Of a stretch of 64,000 bases of DNA, positions 26,191 through 35,554 are shown piece by piece. This stretch comes from Chitinophaga pinensis (GTDB lineage Bacteria > Bacteroidota > Bacteroidia > Chitinophagales > Chitinophagaceae). The stretch is taken from assembly GCF_007896845.1 (NCBI RefSeq), contig NZ_VOHS01000021.1, forward strand, positions 1-64,000. Reading direction: 5' to 3'. Each line of letters begins with the position of its first letter. Position 1 is the first letter of the stretch. The position numbers were made by a program, and so were the translations under genes. Below the pieces are notes generated by a model. The model did not search any database. It was not told the origin of the DNA and was given only the letters and a program-made list of their open reading frames with translations.

Positions 26191-28838
26191 TATTGCACCA
26201 GCATTTCATCCACAAATAACCACGACGTACTTCCCTTGAAAAGATACCCTTCGGGGATAGTGCCTATTGTCTTCGCTACAATCCGTATAAAACGTGCCTT
26301 TTTCTTCCTGATATTGACATGAAATGACTCCAGATAGGGCTCACCCCTTACAGAACCTTTCAGGTTCTTTTGCGTACCCGCCAATTCATATTTCTTCCCG
26401 TTAGCAGAAATGTATACAGACACCTCCGATGGCAAAAAGATGCCGCTGTTAGGATCTGCCAGAAAATTTACGCTGACGTTATTGATACTGCTTACCGCTT
26501 GCATATCTACTACTGCCTGCAGGTCTTTGCCTGAAAAACCCAGCCAGCGGCCATCTTTAAATGCTGTAGTACCCATGATCCCATCTGTCAGGGTAGCCGC
26601 TCCTGCCGCCGGATAGGCAGTATGAAACGGATTCTCCAACGTTACGGGTTTACCCAATGCACGATTCACCGGAATAAATGCCTGACTCGCTGCGATCATC
26701 TTTTCTCCGTCAAACAAAGCTGCGTACACAATACTCGCCGTATTCACGCTCAACGGCCCCTTATATTCCGCTCCATGCGCATCCGGCAGTTTATCTGTTG
26801 CATACCGTAATACAGCTTTACTATTGCTGCTGCTGATACTGACGGTAGCAGTATGTTCCTGATTGATCTCATATCTGATAACAGGATCCGGACATGTCTG
26901 CAACAGATCAAACCACGCCGTTCCCGGATCTGGTAGTTCCAGCGTCAGAATAGCATTTGTAGAAGAAGTAGTTGCCCGGAACGTAAAACTGTATTGCTGC
27001 CAGTCGTTCGTCAGCGGATAAACATGCTCCTCTCCCGCTGCCGCCAGTCCCATACGAAAAGACGGCATTTTTACCTGTTCCTTTGCCTTCGCCCATACAG
27101 ACACCGTATAACTATTACCTGCATTGATCACCATCGGCACAAGACGGATCTTATTTCCACCGCTGTCTACCGGTGTGATCAGACGCAAACTGAATAATCC
27201 CTCCCTACTGGTTCTGCTATCTGCAAAAAAGGTAGCGCCATGGTCCGCTTTGGCGTGAACGGTACTGGTTACATTAGATCCTATTGGTAGTCCCGGACTA
27301 ACCACTTTTTCAAAACCCGGATTCACTGTGAGATTGCCGGCATACAATAAAGGAGACACGGCCTCTTCCACTGCACGGATAAGGTATACCCTTGTACTAT
27401 AAGCATCAATGATATCATTGATCTTCCCACCAGTAAAGGGTACCGTTCTGTTCTCAAACCATAATTCCGCTTCAGCGGATAGTCCGCCGCTTTTCCCGGT
27501 GATGGCCATACCCGCGCTTTTCAGGTCTGTCTGTAAGAGCAGTGGTTTGGGCTTATTCTCATTATTGACAGCTATTACAAGCAGATTCCCCTTATAGGTA
27601 AAAGCGCTTGTCAGTATGGTTTTGTCATCACTATGTACCTGCGGTGCGGGATCTGCAGAAAGCAGGAATGGCGTCATCTGGGCTGTTTCTACAGCCATGT
27701 CACTACAGGCTGACCATGCAGCGACTGATTGCGGATTGAGATTACCGGGTGCATGTACATAGTACTGAATACCTTTAGCACCTTTTACCAGTCCCATATA
27801 GGTAATGACGCGTATTTCCCGGGCGGTAGGTTCGCGGGACCACATTTCCTGTCCACCGAAAGCCTGCGGTACCAGCCAGACAGACTTCTCATACCGCAAC
27901 CGCTTATTCAGAAAGCCAACATCCTCAGCTACCTTGTCAGCTGCGCCGGGTATAGGATAAGGGTCCGTCATAGCGATATCCATAGTATGTCTGAATTCGT
28001 CTATTTTCTGCGGCATCATGAATACCACAGCAACAGGATGATAAGGATCCAGCTCTTTAATCAGCTGATAGGCCCTTTCCAGCACTGCCGGTGGTCTTCC
28101 TTGTCCGTCAGGTTCATCATTGATATACCACGACAATAAAGCAGGATGATCACGGAATGCAAGTACTTCGCTACGCAAAATAGCCAGCTTTTCCTCTTCC
28201 GTTTTATCCAGTCCCTTGTCGCCGTTGTGACCAGCTCCTACCAGCGAGTTGACCCCATACTGTACCCGTACACCCAGTTGAGCACAGCGATCCATATATG
28301 CCTTTCTTTCGGCAAAGGTTTCCGGCAGATTGCTCTGATACGGACCCACCATATTAAAGCCATGGGCAACTTCCTTTTCAGCCAGATCTCCCACGCCAAC
28401 GCAATAAAAACCAAAAGGGAAAAAAGGCATACCATCGGTGAGTAAACCGCCGGTCAGACGATCCTGCTGAACCGCATTCGCTTTTGCCGGCAAACGCGTT
28501 ATCGTCAGCGCCCCACTATCAACGGACTGCTGCCCATGTAATATAGTATACTGCAGGTGCGTCCTGTCTGTTGGCAGTGCGTCCACCGCAATGGGTGCAT
28601 TTAAGTAATGCCCTGTAAAGCCAGTACTGCGCGATAATTCATGTCCCTGCAAGGATAAAAGAAGCTGATATCCACCGGCAGAAAGGCTGTCCGGAATAAC
28701 ACAGATAACACTACCCGCCTGTCCCGGCAGGTAATAATCATATCTGCTGAATATTTTAAATAGGTGATTGGTACGCTCCTGCGCACGTAGCGGCAATACT
28801 CCCAGCAGCGGGAGCAGCCATAGCATGATATTCTTCAT
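26190..28838 (-). CDS. Large secreted glycosidase-like protein with carbohydrate-binding modules
   Basis: 882 residues with a signal peptide ending LPLRAQ. An N-terminal beta-sandwich (about 25-115) leads into a TIM-barrel region (about 125-460) with the segment LSWYINDEPDGQGRP, whose Glu near residue 241 sits where GH2/GH42-like acid/base residues are found. No matching nucleophile motif was firmly identified (candidate PQAFGGQEMW). A CBM-like jelly roll (about 500-655) begins NLTVNPGFEKV, a short chitobiase-like sandwich follows (about 660-720), and a discoidin (F5/8 type C) domain ends the protein. It is probably a surface enzyme acting on complex glycans, but neither substrate nor family can be stated. 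It stands alone between two terminators. Confidence 0.75.
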   Translation of the reverse strand: MKNIMLWLLPLLGVLPLRAQERTNHLFKIFSRYDYYLPGQAGSVICVIPDSLSAGGYQLLLSLQGHELSRSTGFTGHYLNAPIAVDALPTDRTHLQYTILHGQQSVDSGALTITRLPAKANAVQQDRLTGGLLTDGMPFFPFGFYCVGVGDLAEKEVAHGFNMVGPYQSNLPETFAERKAYMDRCAQLGVRVQYGVNSLVGAGHNGDKGLDKTEEEKLAILRSEVLAFRDHPALLSWYINDEPDGQGRPPAVLERAYQLIKELDPYHPVAVVFMMPQKIDEFRHTMDIAMTDPYPIPGAADKVAEDVGFLNKRLRYEKSVWLVPQAFGGQEMWSREPTAREIRVITYMGLVKGAKGIQYYVHAPGNLNPQSVAAWSACSDMAVETAQMTPFLLSADPAPQVHSDDKTILTSAFTYKGNLLVIAVNNENKPKPLLLQTDLKSAGMAITGKSGGLSAEAELWFENRTVPFTGGKINDIIDAYSTRVYLIRAVEEAVSPLLYAGNLTVNPGFEKVVSPGLPIGSNVTSTVHAKADHGATFFADSRTSREGLFSLRLITPVDSGGNKIRLVPMVINAGNSYTVSVWAKAKEQVKMPSFRMGLAAAGEEHVYPLTNDWQQYSFTFRATTSSTNAILTLELPDPGTAWFDLLQTCPDPVIRYEINQEHTATVSISSSNSKAVLRYATDKLPDAHGAEYKGPLSVNTASIVYAALFDGEKMIAASQAFIPVNRALGKPVTLENPFHTAYPAAGAATLTDGIMGTTAFKDGRWLGFSGKDLQAVVDMQAVSSINNVSVNFLADPNSGIFLPSEVSVYISANGKKYELAGTQKNLKGSVRGEPYLESFHVNIRKKKARFIRIVAKTIGTIPEGYLFKGSTSWLFVDEMLVQ

Positions 28839-28904
28839 CGGACCTGTAATAACTTAGTACATACAAGTTAGACAATAGATCCTGCTAATTCTGGTAAAAT
28901 AAAA

Positions 28905-28933
28905 AGCCGTCCCGCTGAATGCGAGACGGCTAT
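28905..28933 (-). terminator. Terminator of the topoisomerase IV operon
   Basis: The stem AGCCGTC/GACGGCT (28905-28911 with 28925-28931) with an inner 3-bp extension is followed on the minus strand by TTTTTATTTT, just after the parC stop. Confidence 0.85.
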
Positions 28934-28953
28934 TATAGATTGATAAGATATTA

Positions 28954-31494
28954 TCAGAACAATTCTCCCTGTCCCTGTACACCTCCCTCATCTGGTTCTT
29001 CTTCGTCAGAGGCGAGTTCAGCGCTGATCAGCTCTTCTCCGGAGATACGTGTACCTACTGTTCTGTAGTTGGTTACTTCCACGAATTCAGCGAGGTTGAT
29101 CTCCTCTTCATCCGGATTACGTTTCTTACCTGTTTTCAGCAGGATAACCGGTTCTGAGTGGGTAGTGATCATTTCCAGATAGTTGCCTGTTCCTTCTTTG
29201 ATAAACAGGAACTTGTTGTTCATTGTCTGCGTTTCGATCTTGAAACGTTTCGCATTGAACTGTTTCTTGTCGGCATCAAAGTAGATAGCAGATACTACCT
29301 TCTCCGGATTGAATTTCTCAATATATACAAGCTCATTCGGATCGTAACGGTTGGTCAGTTCGAAGTTAGTCAGCTCATAAGTACCATTTTTAAACGCTAC
29401 AAAGATCTTGTCATCACCATCGAAGGAACCGATGTAAACACCACGTTCTTCCATGTTCAGACGGCCGATCTCCGCATCATACCAGATCTTCTGGCCTGCC
29501 AGTGTAGAAGCACCTTTCTCTTTGAACTTCACGTTGCGGATCGGGTATTTCGTTACCTGATTACCCTGAGAGTTACGTCCCTTGATAGCAATGGTTTCAA
29601 AGTACAGGTCAAACTCTTTGTTACGCGCCGCGCAGTTAGGACTCAGACGGATGCTTACCACTTCTGCCTCACCATTCGGGTTAGCAGAGAAGTAATGCAC
29701 TTTTGAATTCTTTTCGCCCTTCACGGTCAGATCGTATTCCTTATCACGCGTAATACCAGTTACATTGAAGCGTTTGGCATAACTCATACCGGTCTTGCCA
29801 TCCACATAGATCATGTTATAGGTTGTACGTTCGTCATTCTTTCTGAATACATCTACATGGATGATATCCTTACCTACGAAGACTTTATCAGCCACTTTGG
29901 TAATGATCATCTTACCGTCTTTTTTGAAGACGATGATGTTATCAAGGTCAGAACAGTCAGCAACGAATTCATCTTTCTTCAGGGAAGTACCTATGAAACC
30001 ATCTGCTCTGTTCACATAGATTTTCGCATTGGCAATCGCAACCTGCTGTACCTGAATCGTATCGAATGTTTTGATCTCAGTAATACGTTCACGGCCTTTA
30101 CCGTATTTCTTCAGCAGGTTCTCATAGTAGGCAACTGTGAAGTCAACCATGTTTGCAAGGTCATGCTTCACATCTTTGATATCTGCCTCTATGGATTTGA
30201 TCTGCTCATTCAGTTCATTGATATCGAGTCTGTAGATACGGCGTACCGGTTTCTCTGTCAGTTTCAGGATATCTTCACGGGTGATCTCTCTTTTCAGATT
30301 CTTCTTGTAAGGTGCGAAACCTTTGTCAATAGCTGCAATAACTGCTTCCCAGTCTTTGTGCTTCTGCTCCAGTTCCTTGTAGATACCTTTTTCGAAGAAG
30401 ATCTTTTCCAGTGAGGTATAATGCCATTTATCCTGAAGTTCGTTGAGCTTGATCTCCAGTTCACGTTTCAGCAACGCCTGTGTGAAATCTGCAGAAGATC
30501 TCAGCAGTTCGCTTACTGTCAGGAAACGTGGTTTATCATCGATGATCACGCATGCGTTTGGAGATATAGAGATCTCACAATCAGTGAACGCATACAGTGC
30601 ATCTATTGTAATATCAGGAGAAATGCCGGGCGCCAGTTGCACTTCGATCTCTACATCTTTCGCGGTATTATCAACTACTTTCTTAATCTTGATCTTACCA
30701 TTATCATTGGCTTTTACGATTGACTCCATAAGAGCGGTAGTCGTAACACCATATGGTACATCTTTGATCAGCAGTGTCTTTTTATCTTTCTCTTCAATGT
30801 GTGCACGTACACGTACTTTACCACCACGACGGCCATCGTTGTAGTTGGCCACATCTATCATACCACCAGTAGGGAAATCCGGGAAGATCTCAAATTTCTT
30901 TCCTTTCAGGTATTTGATAGACGCTTCGAGCAGTTCTATGAAGTTGTGCGGTAAAATCTTGGTAGACAAACCAACAGCGATACCTTCCGCACCCTGTGCC
31001 AGCAGCAAAGGAAACTTCATAGGCAATGCCAGTGGTTCATTCTTACGACCGTCATAGCTCAGCTGCCATTGGGTAGTTTTATTGTTAAACCCTACTTCCA
31101 GTGCGAACTTAGACAAACGTGCCTCAATATAACGGGCGGCGGCTGCATCATCACCTGTACGCACATCCCCCCAGTTACCCTGGGTGTCTATCAGCAGGTC
31201 TTTTTGTCCGAGGTTAACGATTGCATCACCGATAGAAGCATCACCATGCGGGTGGAACTGCATGGTAGAACCTATCACATTGGCCACTTTATTAAAACGG
31301 CCATCATCCATTTCCTTCATCGCATGCAGGATACGGCGCTGAACAGGCTTTAAACCATCTTCCACGCTGGGTACCGCACGCTCCAGGATCACGTAGGACG
31401 CGTAATCAAGGAACCAATTCTCATACATATCCCCCAGGTGGAGAATATTCTGTAATGATTCGTCTGCCGGTTGTGTATTATCGATGTCGCTCAT
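28954..31494 (-). CDS. parC: DNA topoisomerase IV subunit A
   Basis: 846 residues. The winged-helix/tower region begins FLDYASYVILERAVPSVEDG, the QTQGNWG-like segment reads LIDTQGNWGDVRTGDDAAAA, and Tyr122 (AARYIEARL) is the DNA-cleaving tyrosine. The C-terminal beta-pinwheel follows the coiled-coil region and the tail is acidic (SDEEEPDEGG). The name parC rather than gyrA rests on parE in the same operon. It unlinks replicated chromosomes together with ParE. Last gene of the four-gene operon, 4 bp after the cupin gene. Confidence 0.93.
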   Translation of the reverse strand: MSDIDNTQPADESLQNILHLGDMYENWFLDYASYVILERAVPSVEDGLKPVQRRILHAMKEMDDGRFNKVANVIGSTMQFHPHGDASIGDAIVNLGQKDLLIDTQGNWGDVRTGDDAAAARYIEARLSKFALEVGFNNKTTQWQLSYDGRKNEPLALPMKFPLLLAQGAEGIAVGLSTKILPHNFIELLEASIKYLKGKKFEIFPDFPTGGMIDVANYNDGRRGGKVRVRAHIEEKDKKTLLIKDVPYGVTTTALMESIVKANDNGKIKIKKVVDNTAKDVEIEVQLAPGISPDITIDALYAFTDCEISISPNACVIIDDKPRFLTVSELLRSSADFTQALLKRELEIKLNELQDKWHYTSLEKIFFEKGIYKELEQKHKDWEAVIAAIDKGFAPYKKNLKREITREDILKLTEKPVRRIYRLDINELNEQIKSIEADIKDVKHDLANMVDFTVAYYENLLKKYGKGRERITEIKTFDTIQVQQVAIANAKIYVNRADGFIGTSLKKDEFVADCSDLDNIIVFKKDGKMIITKVADKVFVGKDIIHVDVFRKNDERTTYNMIYVDGKTGMSYAKRFNVTGITRDKEYDLTVKGEKNSKVHYFSANPNGEAEVVSIRLSPNCAARNKEFDLYFETIAIKGRNSQGNQVTKYPIRNVKFKEKGASTLAGQKIWYDAEIGRLNMEERGVYIGSFDGDDKIFVAFKNGTYELTNFELTNRYDPNELVYIEKFNPEKVVSAIYFDADKKQFNAKRFKIETQTMNNKFLFIKEGTGNYLEMITTHSEPVILLKTGKKRNPDEEEINLAEFVEVTNYRTVGTRISGEELISAELASDEEEPDEGGVQGQGELF

Positions 31495-31498
31495 AATC

Positions 31499-31897
31499 TT
31501 ATTTATTGATCATCTTTTCAAATTCATCTCTCCAGATGCGTATGGAATCTTTCCGTACGTCAGCCATGGAGTTCAGTTCGATAAAGCAGCAATCTGTCAC
31601 GGCTATCAGCTGGTGCCAGACATTTACGGCCACCTCTATGCGGGCCGGTGCTTCGATCGTGATGGTCTCTATCTTGTTGCCGTCCAGCGGGCACCAGTCC
31701 ATACTGGCTTTACCGGTCAGCAGATAAAGTATTTCCGGATTTTTATAGTCTGCCTTTCCTTCGTGGTAATGTTGTCCACTGCTACTGCCTGCCTTTCTGT
31801 AACACAAAATGAAATCGCCGCTACGGTCTGTATTCCACTCATAGTTACTCCCTCTTTCATCTTCTCCACTCAGCTGTACTGGCGTTACTTTTACCAT
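31499..31897 (-). CDS. Small cupin-domain protein
   Basis: 132 residues, single cupin fold. SGQHYHEGKADYKNPEILYLLTGKAS holds the motif-1 type His/Glu ligands and APARIEVAVNVWHQLIAV supplies the motif-2 His, so a metal centre is plausible. The ligand is not predictable. It sits between DUF1835 and parC, with gaps of 10 and 4 bp, hence on the parE-parC transcript; the link to DNA topology is probably only shared expression. Confidence 0.75.
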   Translation of the reverse strand: MVKVTPVQLSGEDERGSNYEWNTDRSGDFILCYRKAGSSSGQHYHEGKADYKNPEILYLLTGKASMDWCPLDGNKIETITIEAPARIEVAVNVWHQLIAVTDCCFIELNSMADVRKDSIRIWRDEFEKMINK

Positions 31898-31907
31898 TTT
31901 CCGGATA

Positions 31908-32777
31908 TTAGGCGTTAGTTATTTCTGAAGGTATTTTTACTTCGAAATCTTTAATCGTTTTCAGCTCTCCTCTGCTTTCCAGTTTACCCTGTTTCACCTG
32001 CTCTTTCACTCTCCATCCAAGGAACTGATCCATTACCGGATATTTCAGTTTTCCGGTCACCGCATTTACTATTTTTGACGCTTTCTGGAACTCTGCGGTT
32101 GCTGCCTGCAACAACTCCTTGTCATAGAAGGTCGCAGGTTCTCCTCTGAGTTTTTTACCGCCTTCAAGGAGACGGATACCGCCATTTTCATTCATCATAC
32201 GGCTCCATTCATCACCATCTATTTCAAATTCTGCCAGAGAGACCGGTCTTGCCAGTTTCTTTGCTTTCAGGAATTCTTTTGCGAGGATCTGATGCAGGTG
32301 AGTCGGATAAAACACACTTCCTTTTTCATTGAGGAATGGAAGGTTGTTGAGGTAGATGATATGAATACGTCCGGCGAAGTCGTATAACTGACTGATCAGC
32401 CAATAGTAACCACATACGTCTCTGGCATTCTGGCCGGCCCAGAGATAAACCTCCTGTTCAGGATCAGCTTTAAGCAGAGCTTTCAGCTGACGGAATTTTT
32501 CCTGATCGCCTTTCTCCTCTTCCGGCTCAGGCACCGGAACAGACTGTTCGCTTTCAGTAAATATTTCTGCTACCGGCTGTGGCTGAATGCCTGCCAGTTG
32601 CATCCACCATTGTTTGCGGGCGATCTGACCATCCTTTGTATCGAGGATAAAAAGAGGACCTATGGAGAGGTCATCTTCAAAATAAAGTATGTCTCCTTTC
32701 AGCTTTTCATCCAGCTCAAATGCACCAGACAGTGCAGTGGCAGATGATTCACCGAAAACGATATGTAGCAGTGCCAT
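31908..32777 (-). CDS. DUF1835 domain protein
   Basis: 289 residues. The N-terminus LLHIVFGESSATALSGAFE and DILYFEDDLSIGPLF match DUF1835 as I know it, and the C-terminal third (RLLEGGKKLRGEPATFYDKELL) resembles the partner domain often attached to it. Its role is unknown. The gene lies 21 bp after parE and 10 bp before the cupin gene. Cys are few and no signal peptide is visible, so it is probably cytoplasmic. Confidence 0.75.
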   Translation of the reverse strand: MALLHIVFGESSATALSGAFELDEKLKGDILYFEDDLSIGPLFILDTKDGQIARKQWWMQLAGIQPQPVAEIFTESEQSVPVPEPEEEKGDQEKFRQLKALLKADPEQEVYLWAGQNARDVCGYYWLISQLYDFAGRIHIIYLNNLPFLNEKGSVFYPTHLHQILAKEFLKAKKLARPVSLAEFEIDGDEWSRMMNENGGIRLLEGGKKLRGEPATFYDKELLQAATAEFQKASKIVNAVTGKLKYPVMDQFLGWRVKEQVKQGKLESRGELKTIKDFEVKIPSEITNA

Positions 32778-32797
32778 TGAATTCTTTAATATGCTGA

Positions 32798-34720
32798 TTA
32801 TTTGCCGCTTGCTTCTACAGGTTCATCTACCGTGTCAACAAGGTCTTTCTCATAACGCAGATTACCGATGATAAACTCCTGACGGGTCTGTGTATTCTTA
32901 CCCATGTAATATTCCAGCAATTTCTGTATATGCGTGTCTTTGGACAGGATCACCGGCTCCACTTTCATGTCATCATTGATGAAATTAGCGAATTCGTCCG
33001 GAGAGATCTCTCCCAGACCTTTAAATCGGGTGATCTCAGGCTTATTGCCCAGTTTCTTGATCGCTTTTATCCTTTCCTCGTCGGTATAACAGTAGATTGT
33101 CTGCTGTTTATTACGCACACGGAATAAAGGCGTTTCCAGTATATACAGGTGACCATTCTTTACCAGATCAGGGAAGAACTGCAGGAAGAAGGTCAGCAAT
33201 AAAAGGCGGATGTGCATACCATCTACGTCAGCATCGGTCGCTACCACAATCCTGTTGTAGCGGAGTCCTTCCAGACCTTCTTCGATATTCAGTGCGTGTT
33301 GCAGCAGGTTAAACTCTTCATTCTCGTACACGATCTTTTTCGTCAGACCGAAACTGTTCAGAGGCTTACCCCTGAGACTGAATACAGCCTGAGTTTCCAC
33401 GTTACGGGACTTGGTGATGGAACCACTCGCTGAGTCACCTTCGGTGATGAAGATGGTCGTATTCAGACGTTTGGTTTCCAGATCGTTTTTATCTTTTCCG
33501 CTTACCTCTTCATTGAGGTGAATACGGCAGTCACGCAGCTTACGGTTATGCAGGTTTGCTTTTTTCGCTCTCTCGTTTGCCAGTTTTTTGATACCAGCCA
33601 GTTCTTTACGCTCACGCTCACTCTGCTCAATACGTTTCTTTAGAGCTTCTGCCGTAGTCGGATTCTTATGCAGGAAATCATCCAGATGTTTGGACAGGAA
33701 ATCCAGTACAAAAGCCTTCATTGAAGGACCATTCTCGAATACAGTCAATGAACCAAGTTTGGTCTTTGTCTGGGATTCAAACACCGGTTCCTGTACTCTC
33801 ACAGAAATAGCAGCACAGATAGACGCACGTATATCTGTTGCTTCATAGTCTTTCTTATAAAAATCACGGAGTGTCTTTACAAATGCCTCACGGAAGGCTG
33901 CCAGATGCGTACCGCCCTGTGTGGTGTGCTGGCCATTCACGAAAGAATAATACTCTTCACCGTATTGATTTTCGTGGGTGATCGCCACTTCGATATCTTC
34001 TCCTTTCAGGTGAATGATCGGATAGCGCAGCTCATCTTCGTTGGTTTTACGTTGCAGGAGATCCAGCAGACCATTTTTAGAAATATATTTCTTGCCGTTG
34101 AAGCTGACAGTCAATCCTGCATTCAGGAAACAATAGTTCCAGATCTGGTTTTCCAGAAACTCCGGAATAAAGCGGTAGTTACGGAAAACGGTATCATCCG
34201 GCGTGAATGTTACCAGAGTACCATTGGGCTCGCTGGTGTTACTTTCTTTATGTTCCTTTGTCAGATTACCTCTTTCAAATTCAGCTACTTTACCACGTCC
34301 GTCACGGTAAGATTCTACCCTGAAATAACTGGACAAAGCGTTCACTGCTTTGGTACCCACACCGTTCAGACCAACAGACTTCTGGAAAGCCTTGCTGTCG
34401 TACTTGGCGCCGGTGTTGATCTTGCTCACCACATCCACCACTTTCCCCAACGGAATACCACGACCAAAGTCGCGGATCGTTACGTTGTGTTCAGTTACCC
34501 TGATATCTATCTGCTTGCCGAAACCCATTGTATGCTCATCGATACAGTTGTCAGCAACCTCTTTTAACAGTATATAGATACCATCGTCCATACTTGAGCC
34601 GTCGCCCAGCTTACCAATGTACATACCCGGACGCAGGCGGATATGCTCACGCCAGTCAAGCGACCGGATCGAATCTTCGGTATAGGCAGCAGAGAGATCT
34701 TTCTTATCCGTAGTAGCCAT
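32798..34720 (-). CDS. parE: DNA topoisomerase IV subunit B
   Basis: 640 residues. The GHKL ATPase domain shows EVADNCIDEHTMG and VKQIDIRVTEHNVTIRDFGRG, the loop GLNGVGTKAVNALS binds ATP, and the TOPRIM domain shows ITEGDSASGSI and VVATDADVDGMHIR. Size and the paired parC support ParE rather than GyrB. It supplies ATP-driven strand passage with ParC. First gene of the operon; a candidate promoter lies about 145 bp upstream. Confidence 0.93.
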   Translation of the reverse strand: MATTDKKDLSAAYTEDSIRSLDWREHIRLRPGMYIGKLGDGSSMDDGIYILLKEVADNCIDEHTMGFGKQIDIRVTEHNVTIRDFGRGIPLGKVVDVVSKINTGAKYDSKAFQKSVGLNGVGTKAVNALSSYFRVESYRDGRGKVAEFERGNLTKEHKESNTSEPNGTLVTFTPDDTVFRNYRFIPEFLENQIWNYCFLNAGLTVSFNGKKYISKNGLLDLLQRKTNEDELRYPIIHLKGEDIEVAITHENQYGEEYYSFVNGQHTTQGGTHLAAFREAFVKTLRDFYKKDYEATDIRASICAAISVRVQEPVFESQTKTKLGSLTVFENGPSMKAFVLDFLSKHLDDFLHKNPTTAEALKKRIEQSERERKELAGIKKLANERAKKANLHNRKLRDCRIHLNEEVSGKDKNDLETKRLNTTIFITEGDSASGSITKSRNVETQAVFSLRGKPLNSFGLTKKIVYENEEFNLLQHALNIEEGLEGLRYNRIVVATDADVDGMHIRLLLLTFFLQFFPDLVKNGHLYILETPLFRVRNKQQTIYCYTDEERIKAIKKLGNKPEITRFKGLGEISPDEFANFINDDMKVEPVILSKDTHIQKLLEYYMGKNTQTRQEFIIGNLRYEKDLVDTVDEPVEASGK

Positions 34721-34864
34721 AATTATATAGAAATTCCAATTTACAGTTTTATAACAAGCGGACTATCAATGCACCATCTATGCCAGTCTTTCTCAGGGTC
34801 ATTTCTGCGGCATGATGTCCGGGCAGCGAATTTACTAAAACTTTTAGCAAAATCCGGTTGCTGG

Positions 34865-34896
34865 CAAAAATACAGGTTTCGGCGTTTCATCCCAAG
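34865..34896 (-). promoter_or_regulatory. Candidate parE promoter
   Basis: On the minus strand TATTTTTG (34865-34872) matches the Bacteroidota -7 element TAnnTTTG, with CTTG (34893-34896) in place of the TTTG -33 element 20 bp away. That would give a leader of about 140 nt before parE. The rest of the 435-bp gap 34721-35155 shows no gene; its right half is very AT-rich. Confidence 0.4.
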
Positions 34897-35155
34897 TATT
34901 AGTTATACACTACGCTTAAATATATGAATAACAGTTATTTGAGGACCGTTCCGATACCGGACTTTTCCAATCAGACCGGGGCCTGATTTTGCCAAGATAA
35001 GACAAATATATTTTCTTCAAAATATTGCGCCCCCCTGTAAAAGAAATTGTCCATAAAAGTTTTTGGGAAATGATAGTTTATATAACTAAATATTTTATAT
35101 TTACAGTTAGTCGTCTTTTTGAGATAAAAACCTGATAAAACCTAACTCCTGATCT

Positions 35156-35311
35156 ATGAAAACTACATTCCTAATCTCACTGGCAACAGTGTTGTCCATC
35201 GCGCTACTCGTTACTTACATGGTTAGAAGAGAGCAACGCTCCATGAGTCAGCTCAGCGCACGCTTCATCAAACTTGTCCAGAAATTCAATTCCTGGCAGA
35301 TGATGAAATAA
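35156..35311 (+). CDS. Tiny single-helix membrane protein, 51 aa
   Basis: ATG at 35156 opens a 51-codon frame: a hydrophobic helix (FLISLATVLSIALLVTYMV) followed by a basic, amphipathic tail (RREQRS through WQMMK). It is followed 31 bp later by a second small frame of the same design. No homologue is recognised. The clean start, the stop, and the shared layout of the pair with a strong terminator after them support a real short operon. The topology is probably N-out or single-pass with a cytoplasmic basic tail. Confidence 0.6.
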   Translation: MKTTFLISLATVLSIALLVTYMVRREQRSMSQLSARFIKLVQKFNSWQMMK

Positions 35312-35342
35312 CAATATTTAGTTATTTAATAAGTCATTTCCT

Positions 35343-35465
35343 ATGAAAGCAGGACTGCTGTTTAAACTGGCCTGTTTACTGATCGCCTCTATGGTGCTGG
35401 CGGCACATTTCGTACGCAAAGCACTGAGCAAACTGGGGACTAATACCGACAATCCAACAAAATAA
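35343..35465 (+). CDS. Tiny single-helix membrane protein, 40 aa
   Basis: ATG at 35343 opens 40 codons: LLFKLACLLIASMVLAAHFV as a helix, then the basic RKALSKLG and a polar tail ending NPTK. It follows the 51-aa frame by 31 bp and precedes a perfect 34-bp terminator palindrome by 26 bp. Function unknown; two neighbouring short proteins with the same shape suggest a linked role, perhaps as small membrane regulators or an envelope-stress pair. Confidence 0.6.
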   Translation: MKAGLLFKLACLLIASMVLAAHFVRKALSKLGTNTDNPTK

Positions 35466-35491
35466 TTTATCAGTAAACAACTAACTTAATG

Positions 35492-35525
35492 AAAAGGGCG
35501 AAAGACAATTGTCTTTCGCCCTTTT
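35492..35525. terminator. Perfect 34-bp palindromic terminator
   Basis: A 17-bp arm palindrome without a loop spacer, starting AAAAGGGCG and ending CGCCCTTTT, lies between the small membrane-protein pair and the convergent response regulator gene. T runs flank it on both strands, so it can stop transcription from both sides. Confidence 0.9.
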
Positions 35526-35554
35526 CTCTTCGCTATGTAAACGATAAAACGTAA

